This document shows, one piece after another, positions 33,665 to 46,267 of a DNA stretch of 64,000 nucleotides. Location: positions 40,256,258-40,320,257 of the forward strand of contig CM042092.1 of NCBI GenBank assembly GCA_023512835.1, read 5' to 3'. Position 1 is the stretch's first letter. The number at the start of each line of letters is the position of its first letter. Under the pieces are notes generated by a model. It did not search any database. It was not told the DNA's origin and saw only the letters and a list, made by a program, of their open reading frames with translations. The DNA comes from Taxillus chinensis. Taxonomy: Eukaryota > Streptophyta > Magnoliopsida > Santalales > Loranthaceae. Both the position numbers and the translations under genes were made by a program.

Positions 33665-34224
33665 ATTTGATAGCGATATTTCTACCGCTAAACCGCAAAG
33701 CAAGCACAAGGATTAGGAATTCCTAAAATTCTCACGCGCTAATTGTCTAGGCAATTGATTTTAAGATTTTGATAAATTAATTATTAAATAAAAGAAAGTA
33801 AATTGATTAAATTAAAATTCAGAAAACAATTGATTTAAAATATAGAGAAATCAATGGAACAAATGCCTAGGGTTCATGGTTTCATCGATTCCCAATTTCC
33901 TATTCTTGTATTAAACATAATTAGATTAATTCTCTCTTTATCTTTAGGGTAATTTATCCTTTTGCAATCATTAACTACTTTCGTACGAATAACGACATAT
34001 TTGAGACTAACAACGTCCAACTTTCGTGGTACATTGAGATAGAATCAAACCCATTAAAATCATGTGATAATCAAATAATTTTCCCATTAGGATGGCGGTC
34101 TACTTTCACGCCACACAAAGCCCCAATTCTCATTCCAGGGTTGTAATAATTAATTTTCATCTTTCGATCCTTCAATTAATTATTTGAAATGTGTAATTGT
34201 TAAAGTTATTTAAACAAATCACAA

Positions 34225-34541
34225 TAACCACTTTTTGAATAATGCAAGAAAACACCTATAGATCAAGACTAGGTACCAATTGTGGGCGTTGTGGGGCTAC
34301 AATAGTTTTTCTTCCTTCCTCACACGTAACCGACTCCTGAATCTAATTACCTGGAATCGTACACCTTTCTCTTTTAGGTGCCCAATCACACCTCTAATTT
34401 GGTTAGTGGAGACTCTGTGTTTTTCTTTTCTTTCTCAATTTGTGCGAGCCTTGTGCAGGGATGACTCTAGAATCAATTGAATGAACCAGCATGAAATCCT
34501 TTCACAGAAGCTAGTAGGAGCCCAGTCAAAAATGGGTGATG
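34225..34541. mobile_element. Short gypsy-like fragment
   Basis: It lies between the truncated Athila LTR and the satellite, and is duplicated at about 45950-46267. The phrase CACGTAACCGACTCCTGAAT resembles leader DNA seen near primer sites of Tat-lineage gypsy elements (from memory of that family, not tested). No coding sequence. Confidence 0.35.
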
Positions 34542-35540
34542 ACAGAGTGTATTAGACTTAGTGGAGGCAATATATCACTACCGTCGAGTACGTCGCATTC
34601 AACGAACCACGTACAACATGTGTCCTTCAAGACACAAGTCTTTTGATTTATAACTAAAACAAATATGCAGTTTATACATTTTGACAGAATTTGTGACCTC
34701 GTCATGTATTCCTTATTTCGAAGAGTGTATTAGACTTAGTGTATAAAATATATCACTATCGTGGAGTAGGTCGTATTCAGCGAACCACGTACAACAAGTG
34801 TCCTTAAAGACACAAGTCTTTTGATTTCTAACTAAAACAAATATGTGGTTTATCCATTTTGATAGAATTTGTGACCATGTCTTGTAGTCCTAATTTCAAA
34901 GAGTGTTTTAGAGTTTTTGTAGGAAATATATCACTATCGTGGTGTATGCCGCATTCAGCGAACCCTGTACAACAAGCGTCCTTAAAGACACAACTTTTTT
35001 TATTTGTAATTAAAACAAATATGTGGTTTATCCATTTTGATAGAATTTATGACCTCATCGAGTATATCACTACAATGGAGTACGTCGCATTCAGCGAACC
35101 ACGTATAACAGGTGTCCTTAAAGACACAAATTCGTAATAAAGACTAATATGTGTTGTATCCATTTTGATAGAATTTTTGCCTTCGTCGTGTGTACCTTAT
35201 TCCAAAGAGTGTATTAGACTTAATATAGGAAATATATCACAACTGTGGAGTACATCGCATTCAGCGAACCACGTACAACAAGTGTCCTTAAAGACATAAG
35301 TCTTTTCATTTGTAATTAAAACAAATGTGTGGTTTATACATTTTTACGGAATTTGTGACCTCGTTGTGAATTCTTTATTTTGAAGAGTGTATTAGGCTTT
35401 GTGTAGATAATATATCACTAACGCGGAGTACGTCGCATTCAGCGAACCACATACAACATGTATCCTTAAAGACATAAGTCTTTTGATTTGTAATTAAGAC
35501 AAACATGCGATTTATCTATTTTGATAGAATTTGGGACTTC
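34542..35540. repeat. 180-bp satellite array, about 5.5 monomers
   Basis: Same landmarks and period as the other arrays. It is interrupted by solo LTR A, whose ACTTC target duplication sits at 35536-35540. One monomer near 35050 is shortened. Confidence 0.95.
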
Positions 35541-37254
35541 TGACCTGAATAAATTGTGTCTATAGGTTTTGCAGCAAGTGCACTGGTCAAGTAATAAAAT
35601 GGAGTATTAAGACTCCGGTTGTCGAACCCACAGGGAGGTAGCTAATGCTGTTAAGCAGCAAGCACTAAGCTAACAAGTTGAATTTATGTCTGGACAATTG
35701 ATTTTTGAGTTTTTAAATTAAAGTATAAGTCTTAAACATGCAAAATACAGAAGCTATTGAGATTGTAACGCAATTCGAAGATAACAATGAATTAAAGGAT
35801 CTAGGGTCACAATTTCACCACCCAATGCCTGATAATATTCTGGTTATGGTACTTGCTTAAAAACATTTGATTAATTCCAAGTTTATTATGGTCATCACCC
35901 ACTACCCTAACACTTGGTCCATGAAAAGGGAAGTTTAAGTCTTTTAAACCATTTGGTCCATGAGAATAAAAGTGTTCAAAGGAAAACAACCAATTCAATA
36001 GATACAGATTTGGTCCATCATGTAATGTCAAATCTAGTTCATCAAATTCTACCCTAGACAAGGGTTGAGATAGTCTAATCATGCATACATCAGACCTTAA
36101 ATTAAAACATTGATGAACTAATTAAAAACCCGGAATCCCATATAACAGCAAGCAAAATTCCATAATCCAGAACATTACAAGACCTTGGGGCTACATTGCT
36201 CCCCTATAAATAAGGTTTTACCCCATAATCATTCTCACAATCACAATAAACCCAGAATAACACATGATTACAGTACCAGTAGAGAGAGAGAGAGAAATAG
36301 AGATGATTGATAGCCCTAACACTTCTCCTTCTCTGCCAGCAACCCCTTGCCGTCAAACTCAACAGCTGCTTCTATCTCCAAGATCGTCTCTCTCTATCCT
36401 TTGTCTGCGTCTCAGCCTCCAAGAATTGATGCCTCGCTGCCTCCAAGATCCCTCCTCTTATAAGGCTGCAGGTATTGTATAAAGTGTGCCCTAATGCCAG
36501 CTGTTGTCGCTACCAAAACGACATAGTTTTGGTAAGTGACATCCATTCTTCCTTCTAACCTTAATAACACTCAAACCAAGCAGAATTTAGACAAGGGTCT
36601 TTAGGGAAAAGTCATCACCATAACAAAACAAAGGCCACTGTGCAAAAATATGGTTGCACGTCATATTGCACGTGACAATGGCCATATTACGTGCACCTCC
36701 AAATGCTCTGAAACTTTTATGAGAGGTAGATGGCATCATTTGGAGCAATGTTTGTTCTGCACATCATATCATATGAAGCCTCCTACTAGGTCAAAAAAAA
36801 ACAAATCCCAATATCACGTGCAAAATATTTTGTTGTCCTTTTGCTCTGAAATGTTTATGGGAGGTAGAGGGCATCATTTGGAGCAACTTTCCCTTCTGCA
36901 CGTGATATTGTTAAGGCCATCTTCATGGTCAAATAAATCAAAATGTTTGTTCAGCACTGATAGTGTGAAGAGACCTCTTGCAGCCTTGTCGCTTGTAGCC
37001 TTCAAAATGCCTCCTTTTGAGTTCATAAGTTGCCACAAGCTCCCTCTTAAGGAGATAGAGAAGTCTAGCTGATGACTAGAGAAGAAATCATCTAAAAACC
37101 TGCCCAAAACAGCTCAAAACACATATATAGCACAAGTAGTGTCTTTCTAGGGGTTAGAGCAAATATATATGAAATATGGTACTAAACAGGCTTTAAACAT
37201 GCTCTTAAACACCCTAAATAGGCTATAAAATAATGGCATAAATGCACGTTATCA
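35541..37254 (-). mobile_element. Solo LTR A (1.7 kb, TSD ACTTC)
   Basis: In minus orientation it runs from TGATAACGTGCATTTATG to TTTATTCAGGTCA, with TG...CA ends, flanked by ACTTC at 35536-35540 and 37255-37259. No internal retroelement genes or primer site adjoin it, so it is a solo LTR. It carries CACGTG boxes and an ACGT-type palindrome (ACCAAAAC...GTTTTGGT, 36512-36533) upstream of a TTATAAG box, the same arrangement as the chromovirus LTR. Part of it also resembles that LTR (GCACGTCATATTGCACGTGA against GCACGCCAATTTGCACGTGA), so the two families are probably related. Confidence 0.9.
36512..36533. promoter_or_regulatory. Palindrome in solo LTR promoter region
   Basis: ACCAAAAC and GTTTTGGT arms around GACATA. 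Copies at 38587-38608 and 48238-48259 in solo LTRs B and C. Confidence 0.6.
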
Positions 37255-37615
37255 ACTTCATCGTGTGTTCCATATTTCAAAGAGCGTATTGGACTCAGTG
37301 TATGAAACATATCACTATCGTGGGATACGTCGCATTCAGCGAACCACGTACAACAAGTGTCGTTAAAGACACAAGTCTTTTGATTTGTAATTAAAACAAA
37401 TGTGTGGTTTATACATTTTTACGGAATTTGTGACCTCGTTGTGAATTCTTTATTTTGAAGAGTGTATTAGGCTTTGTGTAGATAATATATCACTAACGCG
37501 GAGTACGTCACATTCAGCGAACCACGTACAACATGTATCCTTAAAGACACAAGTCTTTTGATTTGTAATTAAGACAAACATACGATTTATCTATTTTGAT
37601 AGAATTTGTGACTTC
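37255..37615. repeat. 180-bp satellite, 2 monomers between solo LTRs A and B
   Basis: 361 bp, twice the monomer length. Together with one solo LTR it forms a 2075-bp tandem duplication (35541 to 37616). Confidence 0.95.
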
Positions 37616-39328
37616 TGACCTGAATAAATTGTGTCTATAGGTTTTGCAGCAAGTGCACTGGTCAAGTAATAAAATGGAGTATTAAGACTCCGGTTGTCGA
37701 ACCCACAAGGAGGTAGCTAATGCTGTTAAGCAGCAAGCACTAAGCTAACAAGTTGAATTTATGTCTGGACAATTGATTTTTGAGTTTTTAAATTAAAGTA
37801 TAAGTCTTAAACATGCAAAATGCAGAAGCTATTGAGATTGTAACGCAATTCGAAGATAGCAATGAATTAAAGGATCTAGGGTCACAATTTCACCACCCAA
37901 TGCCTGATAATATTCTGGTTATGGTACTTGCTTAAAAACATTTGATTAATTCCAAGTTTATTATGGTCATCACCCACTACCCTAACACTTGGTCCATGAA
38001 AAGGGAAGTTTAAGTCTTTTAAACCATTTGGTCCATGAGAATAAAAGTGTTCAAAGGAAAACAACCAATTCAATAGATACAGATTTGGTCCATCATGTAA
38101 TGTCAAATCTAGTTCATCAAATTCTACCCTAGACAAGGATTGAGATAGTCTAATCATGCATACATCAGACCTTAAATTAAAACATTGATGAACTAATTAA
38201 AAACCCGGAATCCCATATAACAGCAAGCAAAATTCCATAATCCAGAACATTACAAGACCTTGGGGCTACATTGCTCCCCTATAAATAAGGTTTTACCCCA
38301 TAATCATTCTCACAATCACAATAAACCCAGAATAACACATGATTACAAGATTTCGAGAGAGAGAGAGAGAAATAGAGATAATTGATAGCCCTAACACTTC
38401 TCCTTCTCTGCCAGCAACCCCTTGCCGTCAAACTCAACAGCTGCTTCTATCTCCAAGAACGTCTCTCTCTATGCTTTGTCTGCGTCTCAGCCTCCAAGAA
38501 TTGATGCCTTGCTACCTCCAAGATTTCTCCTCTTATAAGGCTGCAGGTATTGTATAAAGTGTGCCCTAATGCCAGCTGTTGTCGCTACCAAAACGACATA
38601 GTTTTGGTAAGTGACATCCATTCTTCCTTCTAACCTTAATAACACTCAAACCAAGTAGAATTTAGACAAGGGTCTTTAGGGAAAAGTCATCACCATAACA
38701 AAACAAAGGCCACTGTGCAAAAATATGGCTGCACGTCATATTGCACGTGACAATGGCCATATTACGTGCACCTCCAAATGCTCTGAAACTTTTATGAGAG
38801 GTAGATGGCATCATTTGGAGCAATGTTTGTTCTGCACATCATATGATATGAAGCCTCCTACTAGGTCAAAAAAAACAAATCCCAATATCACGTGCAAAAT
38901 ATTTTGTTGTCCTTTTGCTCTGAAATGTTTATGGGAGGTAGAGGGCATCATTTGGAGCAACTTTCCCTTCTGCACGTGATATTGTTAAGGCCATCTTCAT
39001 GGTCAAATAAATCAAAATGTTTGTTCAGCACTGATAGTGTGAAGAGACCTCTTGCAGCCTTGTCGCTTGTAGCCTTCAAAATGCCTCCTTTTGAGTTCAT
39101 AAGTTGCCACAAGCTCCCTCTTAAGGAGATAGAGAAGTCTAGCTGATGACTAGAGAAGAAATCATCTAAAAACCTGCCCAAAACAGCTCAAAACATATAT
39201 ATAGCACAAGTAGTGTCTTTCTAGGGGTTAGAGCAAATATATATGAAATATGGTACTAAACAGGCTTTAAACATGCTCTTAAACACCCTAAATAGGCTAT
39301 AAAATAACGGCATAAATCCACGTTATCA
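37616..39328 (-). mobile_element. Solo LTR B (duplicate of A, TSD ACTTC)
   Basis: 1713 bp, nearly identical to 35541-37254 and with the same ACTTC on both sides. It arose by tandem duplication with satellite, not by a second insertion. Confidence 0.92.
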
Positions 39329-41750
39329 ACTTCGTCCTGTGTTCCATATTTCAAAGAGCGTATTGGACTCAGTGTATGAAACATATCACTATCGTGGGAT
39401 ACATCGCATTCAGCGAACCACGTACAACAAGTGTCCTGAAAGACACAAGTCTTTTGATTTGTAATTAAGATAGATATGCAGTTTACCCATTTTGATAGAA
39501 TTTGTTACCTCATCGTGTATTCCTTATTTCGAAGAGTGTATTTGGATCTGTGTAGGAAATATATCACTACTGTGGAGTATGACGCATTCAGTGATGCACG
39601 TACAATATGTATCCTTAAAGACACAAGTCTTCCGGTTTGCAATTAAAACAAATTTGGTTTATCCATTTTGATAGAATTTATCACCTTGTCCTGTATTCTT
39701 TGTTTTAAAGAGTGTATTAGACTCAACGTAGGAAATATATCACTACCGTCGAGTACGTCTCATTTAGCGAATCACATACACAAGTGTCTTTAAAGACACA
39801 AGTCTTTTGACTTGTAATTAAAACAAATATGTGGTTATCCATTTTGCTAGAATTTGTGACCTCGTCGTGTATTCCTTATTTCAAAGAGTATATTAGACTC
39901 TTTGTACGAAATATATCACTACCATGGAGTATGTCGCATTCGGCAAACCACATACAACAAGTTCCCATAATGATACAAGTCTTTTGATTTGTAATTAAAA
40001 CAAATATGTAGTGTATCCATCTTGATAGATTTTGTGACCTCATTTTGAAGATTGTGTTAGTCTCTGTGTAGGAAATATATCACTACTATGGAGTTTGTCG
40101 CATTAAGCGAACCACGTACAACAAGTGTCCTTAAAGACACAAGTCTTCTGATTTGTAATTAACACAAATATGTAGTTTATCCATTTTAATAGAATTTGTG
40201 ACTTCGTCATGTGTTCCTTAGTTCAAAGAGTGTATTAGTCTCTCTGTAGGAAATTTATCACTACCATTAAGTATGTTGCATTCAGCGAACCACGTATAAT
40301 AAGTGTCCTTAAAGACACAAGTCTTTTGATTCGTAATTAAAACAAATATGGGGTTTATACATTTTTACGGAATTTGTGACCTCGTCATGTACTCCTTATT
40401 TCGAAGAGTGAATTTGGATATGTAGGAAATATATCACTACCGTGGAGTACGTCGCATTTAACGAAGCACCTACAACAAGTATCCTTAAAGACACAAGTCT
40501 TTTGATTTGTAATTAAGACAAATATGTGATTTATCCATTTTGATAGAATTTGTGACTTCGTCGTTTGTTCCTTATTTCAAAGAGTATATTTGCCTCAGTG
40601 TAGGAAATATATCACTACCGTAGAGTTTGCTACATTCAGCAAATCACGTACAATAAGTGTCCTTAAAGACACAAGTCTTCTGATTTGTAATTAAGATAAA
40701 TATGTGGTTTATCCATTTTGATAGAATTTGTAACTTTGTCATGTGTACCTCATTTCAAAGAGTGTATTTGACTCAGTGTAGGAAATGTATCACTTCTGTG
40801 GAGTACATCGCATTTCGCGAACCACGTACAACAAGTGTCATGAAAGACACAAGTCTTTTGACTTGTAATTAAAATAAATATGCGGTTTTTCCATTCTGAT
40901 AAAACTTGTGACCTCGTCATGTATTCCTTATTTCGAAGAGTGTATTAGACTCAATGTATGAAATATATCACTATGGTAGAGTACGTCGCATTGAGCGAAC
41001 CACGTACAACAAGTGTCCTTAAAGACACAAGTCGTTTGATTTATAATTAAAACATATATGTGGCTATCCATTTTGATACAATTTGTAACCTCGTCGTATA
41101 TTTCTTATTTCAAAGAGTGTATTAGACTCAGTGTAAGAAATATATCACTACTGTGGAGTAGGTCATATTCTGCGAACCCCATACAACAAGTGTCCTTAAA
41201 CACACAAGTCTTTTGATTTGTAATTAAGACAAATATGTGGTTTATCTATTTTGATAGAATTTGTGACTTCATCGTGTGTACCTTATTTGAAAGAGTGTAT
41301 TAGAATTAATATAGGAAATATATCACAACCGTGGAGCACATCGCATTTAACAAACCACGTACAAGTGTCCTTAAAAACACAAGTCTTTCAATTTGTAATT
41401 TAAACAAATATGTGGGTTTTTCATTTCGATGGAATTTCTGACCTCGTCGTGTATTCCTTATTTGAAAGGGTGTATTAGGCTCTTTGGTGGAAATATATCA
41501 CTACCATAGAGTACGTCGCATTTAGCACAACATGTACAACATGTGTCTTTAAAGAGACAAGTCTTTTGATTTGTAATTAAAACAAATATGTGGTTTATCA
41601 ATTTTCATAGAATCCGTGACCTTATCATGTATTCCTTATTTCGAATAGTGTATTAGACTCTGTGTTGGAAATATATAACTACTGTGAAATTTGTCACATT
41701 CAGCCAACCATATACAAAAAGTGTCCTCAACGACACAAGTGTTTTGATTT
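39329..41750. repeat. 180-bp satellite array, about 13.5 monomers
   Basis: Regular array with several diverged monomers. It ends where a copia LTR piece begins at 41751. The counterpart in unit 2 (49011-51093) lacks about two monomers. Confidence 0.95.
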
Positions 41751-42882
41751 TGATAGTGATGGTCCCTTGGAGCCTAGAGGGGGGTGAATAGGCTCTTATC
41801 GAAACTCTTTCTAATCTCTTAAGACACCACACTTATCTAGTTAAGTGATAGAATCAACTCATGGAAGATAACCAGATAGTGGAAGTATTTTGTTTTATTA
41901 TCAAGAGATAATTACAACAAAATAGAAGCAAGACTCTCTTACACTCTGTTTACAAAAGGATTCACACACTAGCCTAGATTATATCTTTGAGCTTTTGTGC
42001 ATACACAGGGTTAATTCAGGCTCGTTCGCACACCCACACAAATGTACAAGTATGAATATTTATACAAACATTCCTAAGAGACAACCTTGGAACTTGTAGT
42101 TCTGGAATGCGTTCAGCACTAACTATTCCTTGGTAATCTCTCTGCCTTGATTGCTACGATTTGTGGAGCTCAAGATCTTGGGTTTGAAGAGTATAAGTGC
42201 CTTTGTGAGTTCCCAAATATAATTAAGGTTGTGTCCACATATCCGGGTGATCCACGTGTAAGATTCTTCAGGTTCTCAACGAGTTTGTCTTACATCGGGA
42301 CACCACGAGCTGATAACTTAAAATGCGGTAGTTTGAAGTAGCATCTTCTTGGTTCGGTGTAATTTTCCTTACTCCGTTGCTAATGAAGCTCGGAACCTTA
42401 CTCCTTGTCAGTGGTTGCATACTCCGTATCTATTTGGTACTGGAATCCTTAGTCCGTGTCAGCGCTTCCTTACTCCGTGTGAATGAGAAGGTCGGAGTGC
42501 TTATTCCGTATCAGCGTTTCCTTATTCCACATGTAAGTTCCTTACTCCGTATGTAAGTTCCTTACTCCGTATGAGTTTAAAGGATCGGATGGCTTACTCC
42601 GTACTAGCGCATCCTTTCTCCGCATGAGTGAGTGGCCCGGATTCCTTACTCCACATCTAGTTTCCTTACTCCGTGTGAATAAAGACTTGGGTCCTTCTTC
42701 CGCATCAATACTTCCTTACTCCGTATGTATGAAAGACTCGGATGCCTTACTCCGTGCCTTCTTTACTTTAGTTCGCTTGAGGGGAAGACTTAACTTTTTA
42801 ACTCCATGTGAAACCTTTTACTTCATGCGACCTTATAGACCAAGACTCTTACTCCGCATCAGTTTGACTTAGTCCGTTTGAG
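41751..42882 (-). mobile_element. Truncated copia-type LTR (unit 1)
   Basis: Minus strand ends with ATTCACCCCCCTCTAGGC and GGGACCATCACTATCA, a common copia LTR end. No primer site adjoins it: satellite follows. The other LTR end is cut at the duplication junction 42882. Unbroken identity of layout with 51094-52223. Confidence 0.75.
42360..42875. repeat. TTCCTTACTCCG minisatellite in copia LTR (unit 1)
   Basis: About twenty degenerate copies of TTCCTTACTCCGTATG-type words, more spaced than the array at 1424-1712. Confidence 0.85.
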
Positions 42883-45800
42883 GCAAGGAAAGGTCTGTCT
42901 AGGATTAACGGAATCCGAGCATTTTCCTCCATCTCTAAGATCACAAAATCTGTGGGTATATAAAACTTTCCCACTCGTAGTGGAACATCTTCCACTATAC
43001 CAACTAGATAGTTTACCGAATGATCAGCCAGCTGCAAAGTAACGGAGGTTGGAGCAAGCTGCCCAAGGTCGAGCTACTCATAAACCGAAAGTGGCATTAA
43101 ACTGACGTTGGCCCCCAAATCGCATAAGGCCTTACGGAAGCATTGCTCACCCACCATGCATGGAATAGAAAAGCAACCTGGATCCTTAAGCTTTTGAGGG
43201 GATAGGTTTGTAAGCACTACGCTACATCCCTCGGTTAAGGTCACAATCTCATGCTCCTCATATTTTCGCTTGCTAGAAACAATTTCCTTAATGAATTTAT
43301 TATACGAGGGCATATTCTCTAAGGCCTCGAGGAAAGGAATATTGAGATAGAGTTTTTTCAACATCCCTAGAAATCTCTTAAACCGCTGATCCTGCTTTGC
43401 ATTCACCAACCTTTATGGAAATGGGACTAGGGGTTGATAGGAAGATGAAGTAGGAGTCGGTTCATCCTCTTTCTGCTTCTCACTATTGTCCTCGGATGCT
43501 GCCGTTTGTGGTGGCTTGGTGGTCTGGTCATCTTTTATGGCAGCATCTATTCCTTCTCTTCCTGTAGCATTTACGGGTGCCTCAACTTATTTCCTATTCC
43601 TCAAAGTAATTATGTTGCAGTGTTCTATTGGGTTGAGTGGCTGTCCTGGCATATCATTCGAAGAAGTGGTTATCAATTTGTTCAGTTGTTGAGCCAAATA
43701 AGCCACTTGACTCTCTATCAACTTATTTTGTGTAGCCAATGTCTCAATGGATGAGTTCACTTGCTTGAATGATTCTGTCAGAGCTTGATTTTGTGTCACT
43801 TGCGCTGCAACAAAAGTAGTCACAAGGCTCTCCAGCTTAGATAACTGGGATTAGGATTCTGGCTGTTGTTGTGGTGGTTGCCCAAACTGTTGAGGCTTAT
43901 GTGGGTTTGATGGACTGGACGAAAATTGGGTTGGTAATATGATGGTTGGGCAATACCCGGTGGACGAGATGCTATTTGGGTAGGATTTAACACATTTTGG
44001 CTTCGGTAGGAGAGGTTTGGATGGTTCCTCCAATTAGGATTATAGAAAATCTAATTTTGCTAGTTTGTGCCAGCATACTCTACCGTCTCCTATGGAGGAG
44101 AAGCTCCAATAATATAGCAAGTTCCTGTCGTATGGTCCGTTGCACTGCAAACGCCACAGGCTAAAACCTGTTCCAGTGCCGTGTTGCCCATTTGATCAAT
44201 ATTCTTTGTAAGAGTTTCTACCCGGGCAACCAAGAGGTCTAAAGTATTAACATCACGCTTTTTAGGTTCTGTAGCTCCATTTTCGGGCAAGACTCATACA
44301 CTAGACCACTGCTATGTGTTCACGGCTATTTTGTCAATTAAAGCCCACCCTTCATCAACGGGTTTTTTCACCAATGCCCCATTGGCTGCTGCATCCACCA
44401 TGCCTCTTGCTGAATAATTCAAACCTTGATAAAAGGATTAAATTAAGAACCATTTTTCCAAACCGTGATGAGGACATGATATCAATAAGTCCTTGAAGCG
44501 TTCCCAAGCATCATATAATGGTTCATCTTCTGGCTGAAAAAACATTGTGAGCTGATTTCCGATTCCTACAATCTTCCCCAGAAGATAATATTTGGCGAAA
44601 AAGGCTTGCAAAAGCTGATCCCATGTGGTAATAGTAGGTGGTAGAGCATGGAGCTAAACCTTTGCCTTCCCAGCCAATGAAAAAGGGAAAAATCGCATCA
44701 ATTTCGCGTCTTGGGTAACCCCATTATATTGAAACATTGTGCATTTATCGATGAAGTCCCGGAGATGCATTTTGAGGTCCTCCGTTGATGAACCAACAAA
44801 CTGGGACTGGCTCACCATGGAAATCATTGCTGGTTTTAATTCAAAATTGTTGGCAGCAATCGCGGGTCTTGTTATCCCTGTAGCCATGCCTGCTGCCGTG
44901 GGTCTAGAATAATCCTTCATTGCCCGATCATCAACCATTCTTTCCGATCTTGAGGGAGACATGGATATTTGTAATGGCAAAGTACTCGCAACTTCTTCGA
45001 GGGAAGTGTTGTCTAAGGGAACAAGAAAGGGTTCAATGGGTTCTTCCCTGCGCATTTGCCTTAATCTTCTTAGAGTTCGTTCGATTTTAGAATCGTAGGC
45101 AACAAGATTATCGTCTCCTGAATAGGTCATCAACTAATCTACACAGATCAAAAACAAACAAAACCCAAGCACAATACTGAACAATTTGAAGAACAAATAA
45201 AATAAAATAAAATAAATGAAATGAAATAATAATGAAAAGAAAAAAAATTCTATATGAATTAAAAATCTATAAAATAAAAATAAAATAAATGAATATATAA
45301 ATAAACAAACAAAAGTGCCTAGTCCGATTTGCTATGGTTTGAATCCTAAGTTTCCTAAACAAAACCATTGTCCCCGGCAACGGCGCCAATTTGATAGCGA
45401 TATTTCTACCGCTAAACCGCAAAGCAAGGACAAGGGTTAAGAATTCGTAAAATTCTCACGCGCTAATTGTCTAGGCAATTGATTTTAAGATTTTGATAAA
45501 TTAATTATTAAATAAAAGAAAGTAAATTAATTAAATTAAAATTCAGAAAACAATTGATTTAAAATATAGAGAAATCAATGGAACAAATGCCTAGGGTTCA
45601 TGGTTTCATCGATTCCCAATTTCCTATTCTTGTATTAAACAAAATTAGATTAATTCTATCTTTATCTTTAGGGTAATTTATCCTTTTGCAATCGTTAACT
45701 ACTTTCATACGAATAACGACATATTTGAGACTAACAACGTCCTACTTTCGTGGTACATTGAGATAGAATCAAACCCATTAAAATCATGTGATAATCAAAT

Positions 45801-45950
45801 AATTTTCCCATTAGGATGGCGGTTTACTTTCACGCCACACAAAGCCCCAATTCTCATTCCAGGGTTCTAATAATTAATTTTCATCTTTCGATCCTTCAAT
45901 TAATTTTTTGAAATGTGCAATTTGTTAAAGTTATTTAAACAAATCACAAT
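42883..45950 (-). pseudogene. Athila-derivative remnant in unit 2 (LTR, gag, protease)
   Basis: This is the duplicated part of the Athila element, truncated at its 3' side at 42883. It holds the remainder after PLIL(D/G)RPFLA, the protease piece 43409-43074 (same DLGA motif and same stop), gag pieces 44290-44090 and 45133-44654 (same stop after KAKV), leader, primer site 45371-45388 and 5' LTR from 45392. Shared stops show the parent was already dead when duplicated. A few frame differences (for example an open 43823-43587 piece) are private to this copy and unit 3. Confidence 0.88.
45371..45388 (-). other. Athila primer-binding site, canonical tRNA-Asp
   Basis: Minus strand TGGCGCCGTTGCCGGGGA, a perfect match to the Athila/Tat primer motif. 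Confidence 0.92.
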
Positions 45951-46267
45951 AACCACTTTTTGAATAATGCAAGAAAACACCCATAGATCAAGACTAGGTA
46001 CCAATTGTGGGCGTTGTGGGGCTACAAGAGTTTTTCTTCCTTCCTCACACGTAACCGACTCCTGAATCTAATTATCTGGAACCGTAGACCTTTCTTTTTT
46101 AGGTCCCCAATCACACCTCTAATTTGGTTAGTGGAGACTCTGTGTTTTTCTTTTCTTTCTCAATTTGTGCGAGCCTTGTGCAGGGATGACTCTAGAATCA
46201 ATTGAATGAACCAGCATGAAATCCTTTCACAAAAGCTAGTAGGAGCCCAGTCAAAAATGGGTGATGA
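45392..46267 (-). mobile_element. Truncated Athila 5' LTR plus gypsy-like fragment (unit 2)
   Basis: Copy of 33668-34541. LTR homology ends near 45950 and the short gypsy-like fragment follows to the satellite. Confidence 0.8.

Larger units (their letters stand above)
26838..34224 (-). mobile_element. Non-autonomous Athila-type Ty3/gypsy element
   Basis: On the minus strand: 5' LTR 33668-34224 (truncated), tRNA-Asp-type primer site 33647-33664, gag from 33410, protease to about 31350, accessory domain 30850-29900, polypurine tract 28252-28268, and 3' LTR 26838-28251. Reverse transcriptase, RNase H and integrase are absent. Frame 31315-30446 passes directly from the protease-flanking region to LKPLPPHLR, which in Athila elements introduces RT, and then into the accessory domain. 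Nonsense codons also interrupt gag. The right two-thirds of the 5' LTR is missing. The part from 31161 rightward was later tandemly duplicated. Confidence 0.85.
31161..42882. repeat. Tandem segmental duplication, unit 1 (11.7 kb)
   Basis: It begins at GCAAGGAAAGGTCTG inside the Athila protease-flanking region and ends in a truncated copia LTR at ...CCGTTTGAG. The same junction is repeated at 42882/42883 and 52223/52224. Content: Athila 5' half, a 0.3-kb gypsy-like piece, satellite, solo LTR A, two satellite monomers, solo LTR B, satellite, copia LTR piece. It is longer than unit 2 mainly because of the extra LTR copy. Confidence 0.92.

Noticed and set aside
36650..37072. Reading frame of 84-150 codons conserved three times (also 38725-39146, 48376-48828)
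   Set aside because: The copies are recent tandem duplicates of one solo LTR. Conservation reflects age, and the reading frame differs in length among them.
42147..42341. 64-codon reading frame repeated at 51488-51682
   Set aside because: It lies in a duplicated LTR fragment, with no family resemblance and no selection evidence.
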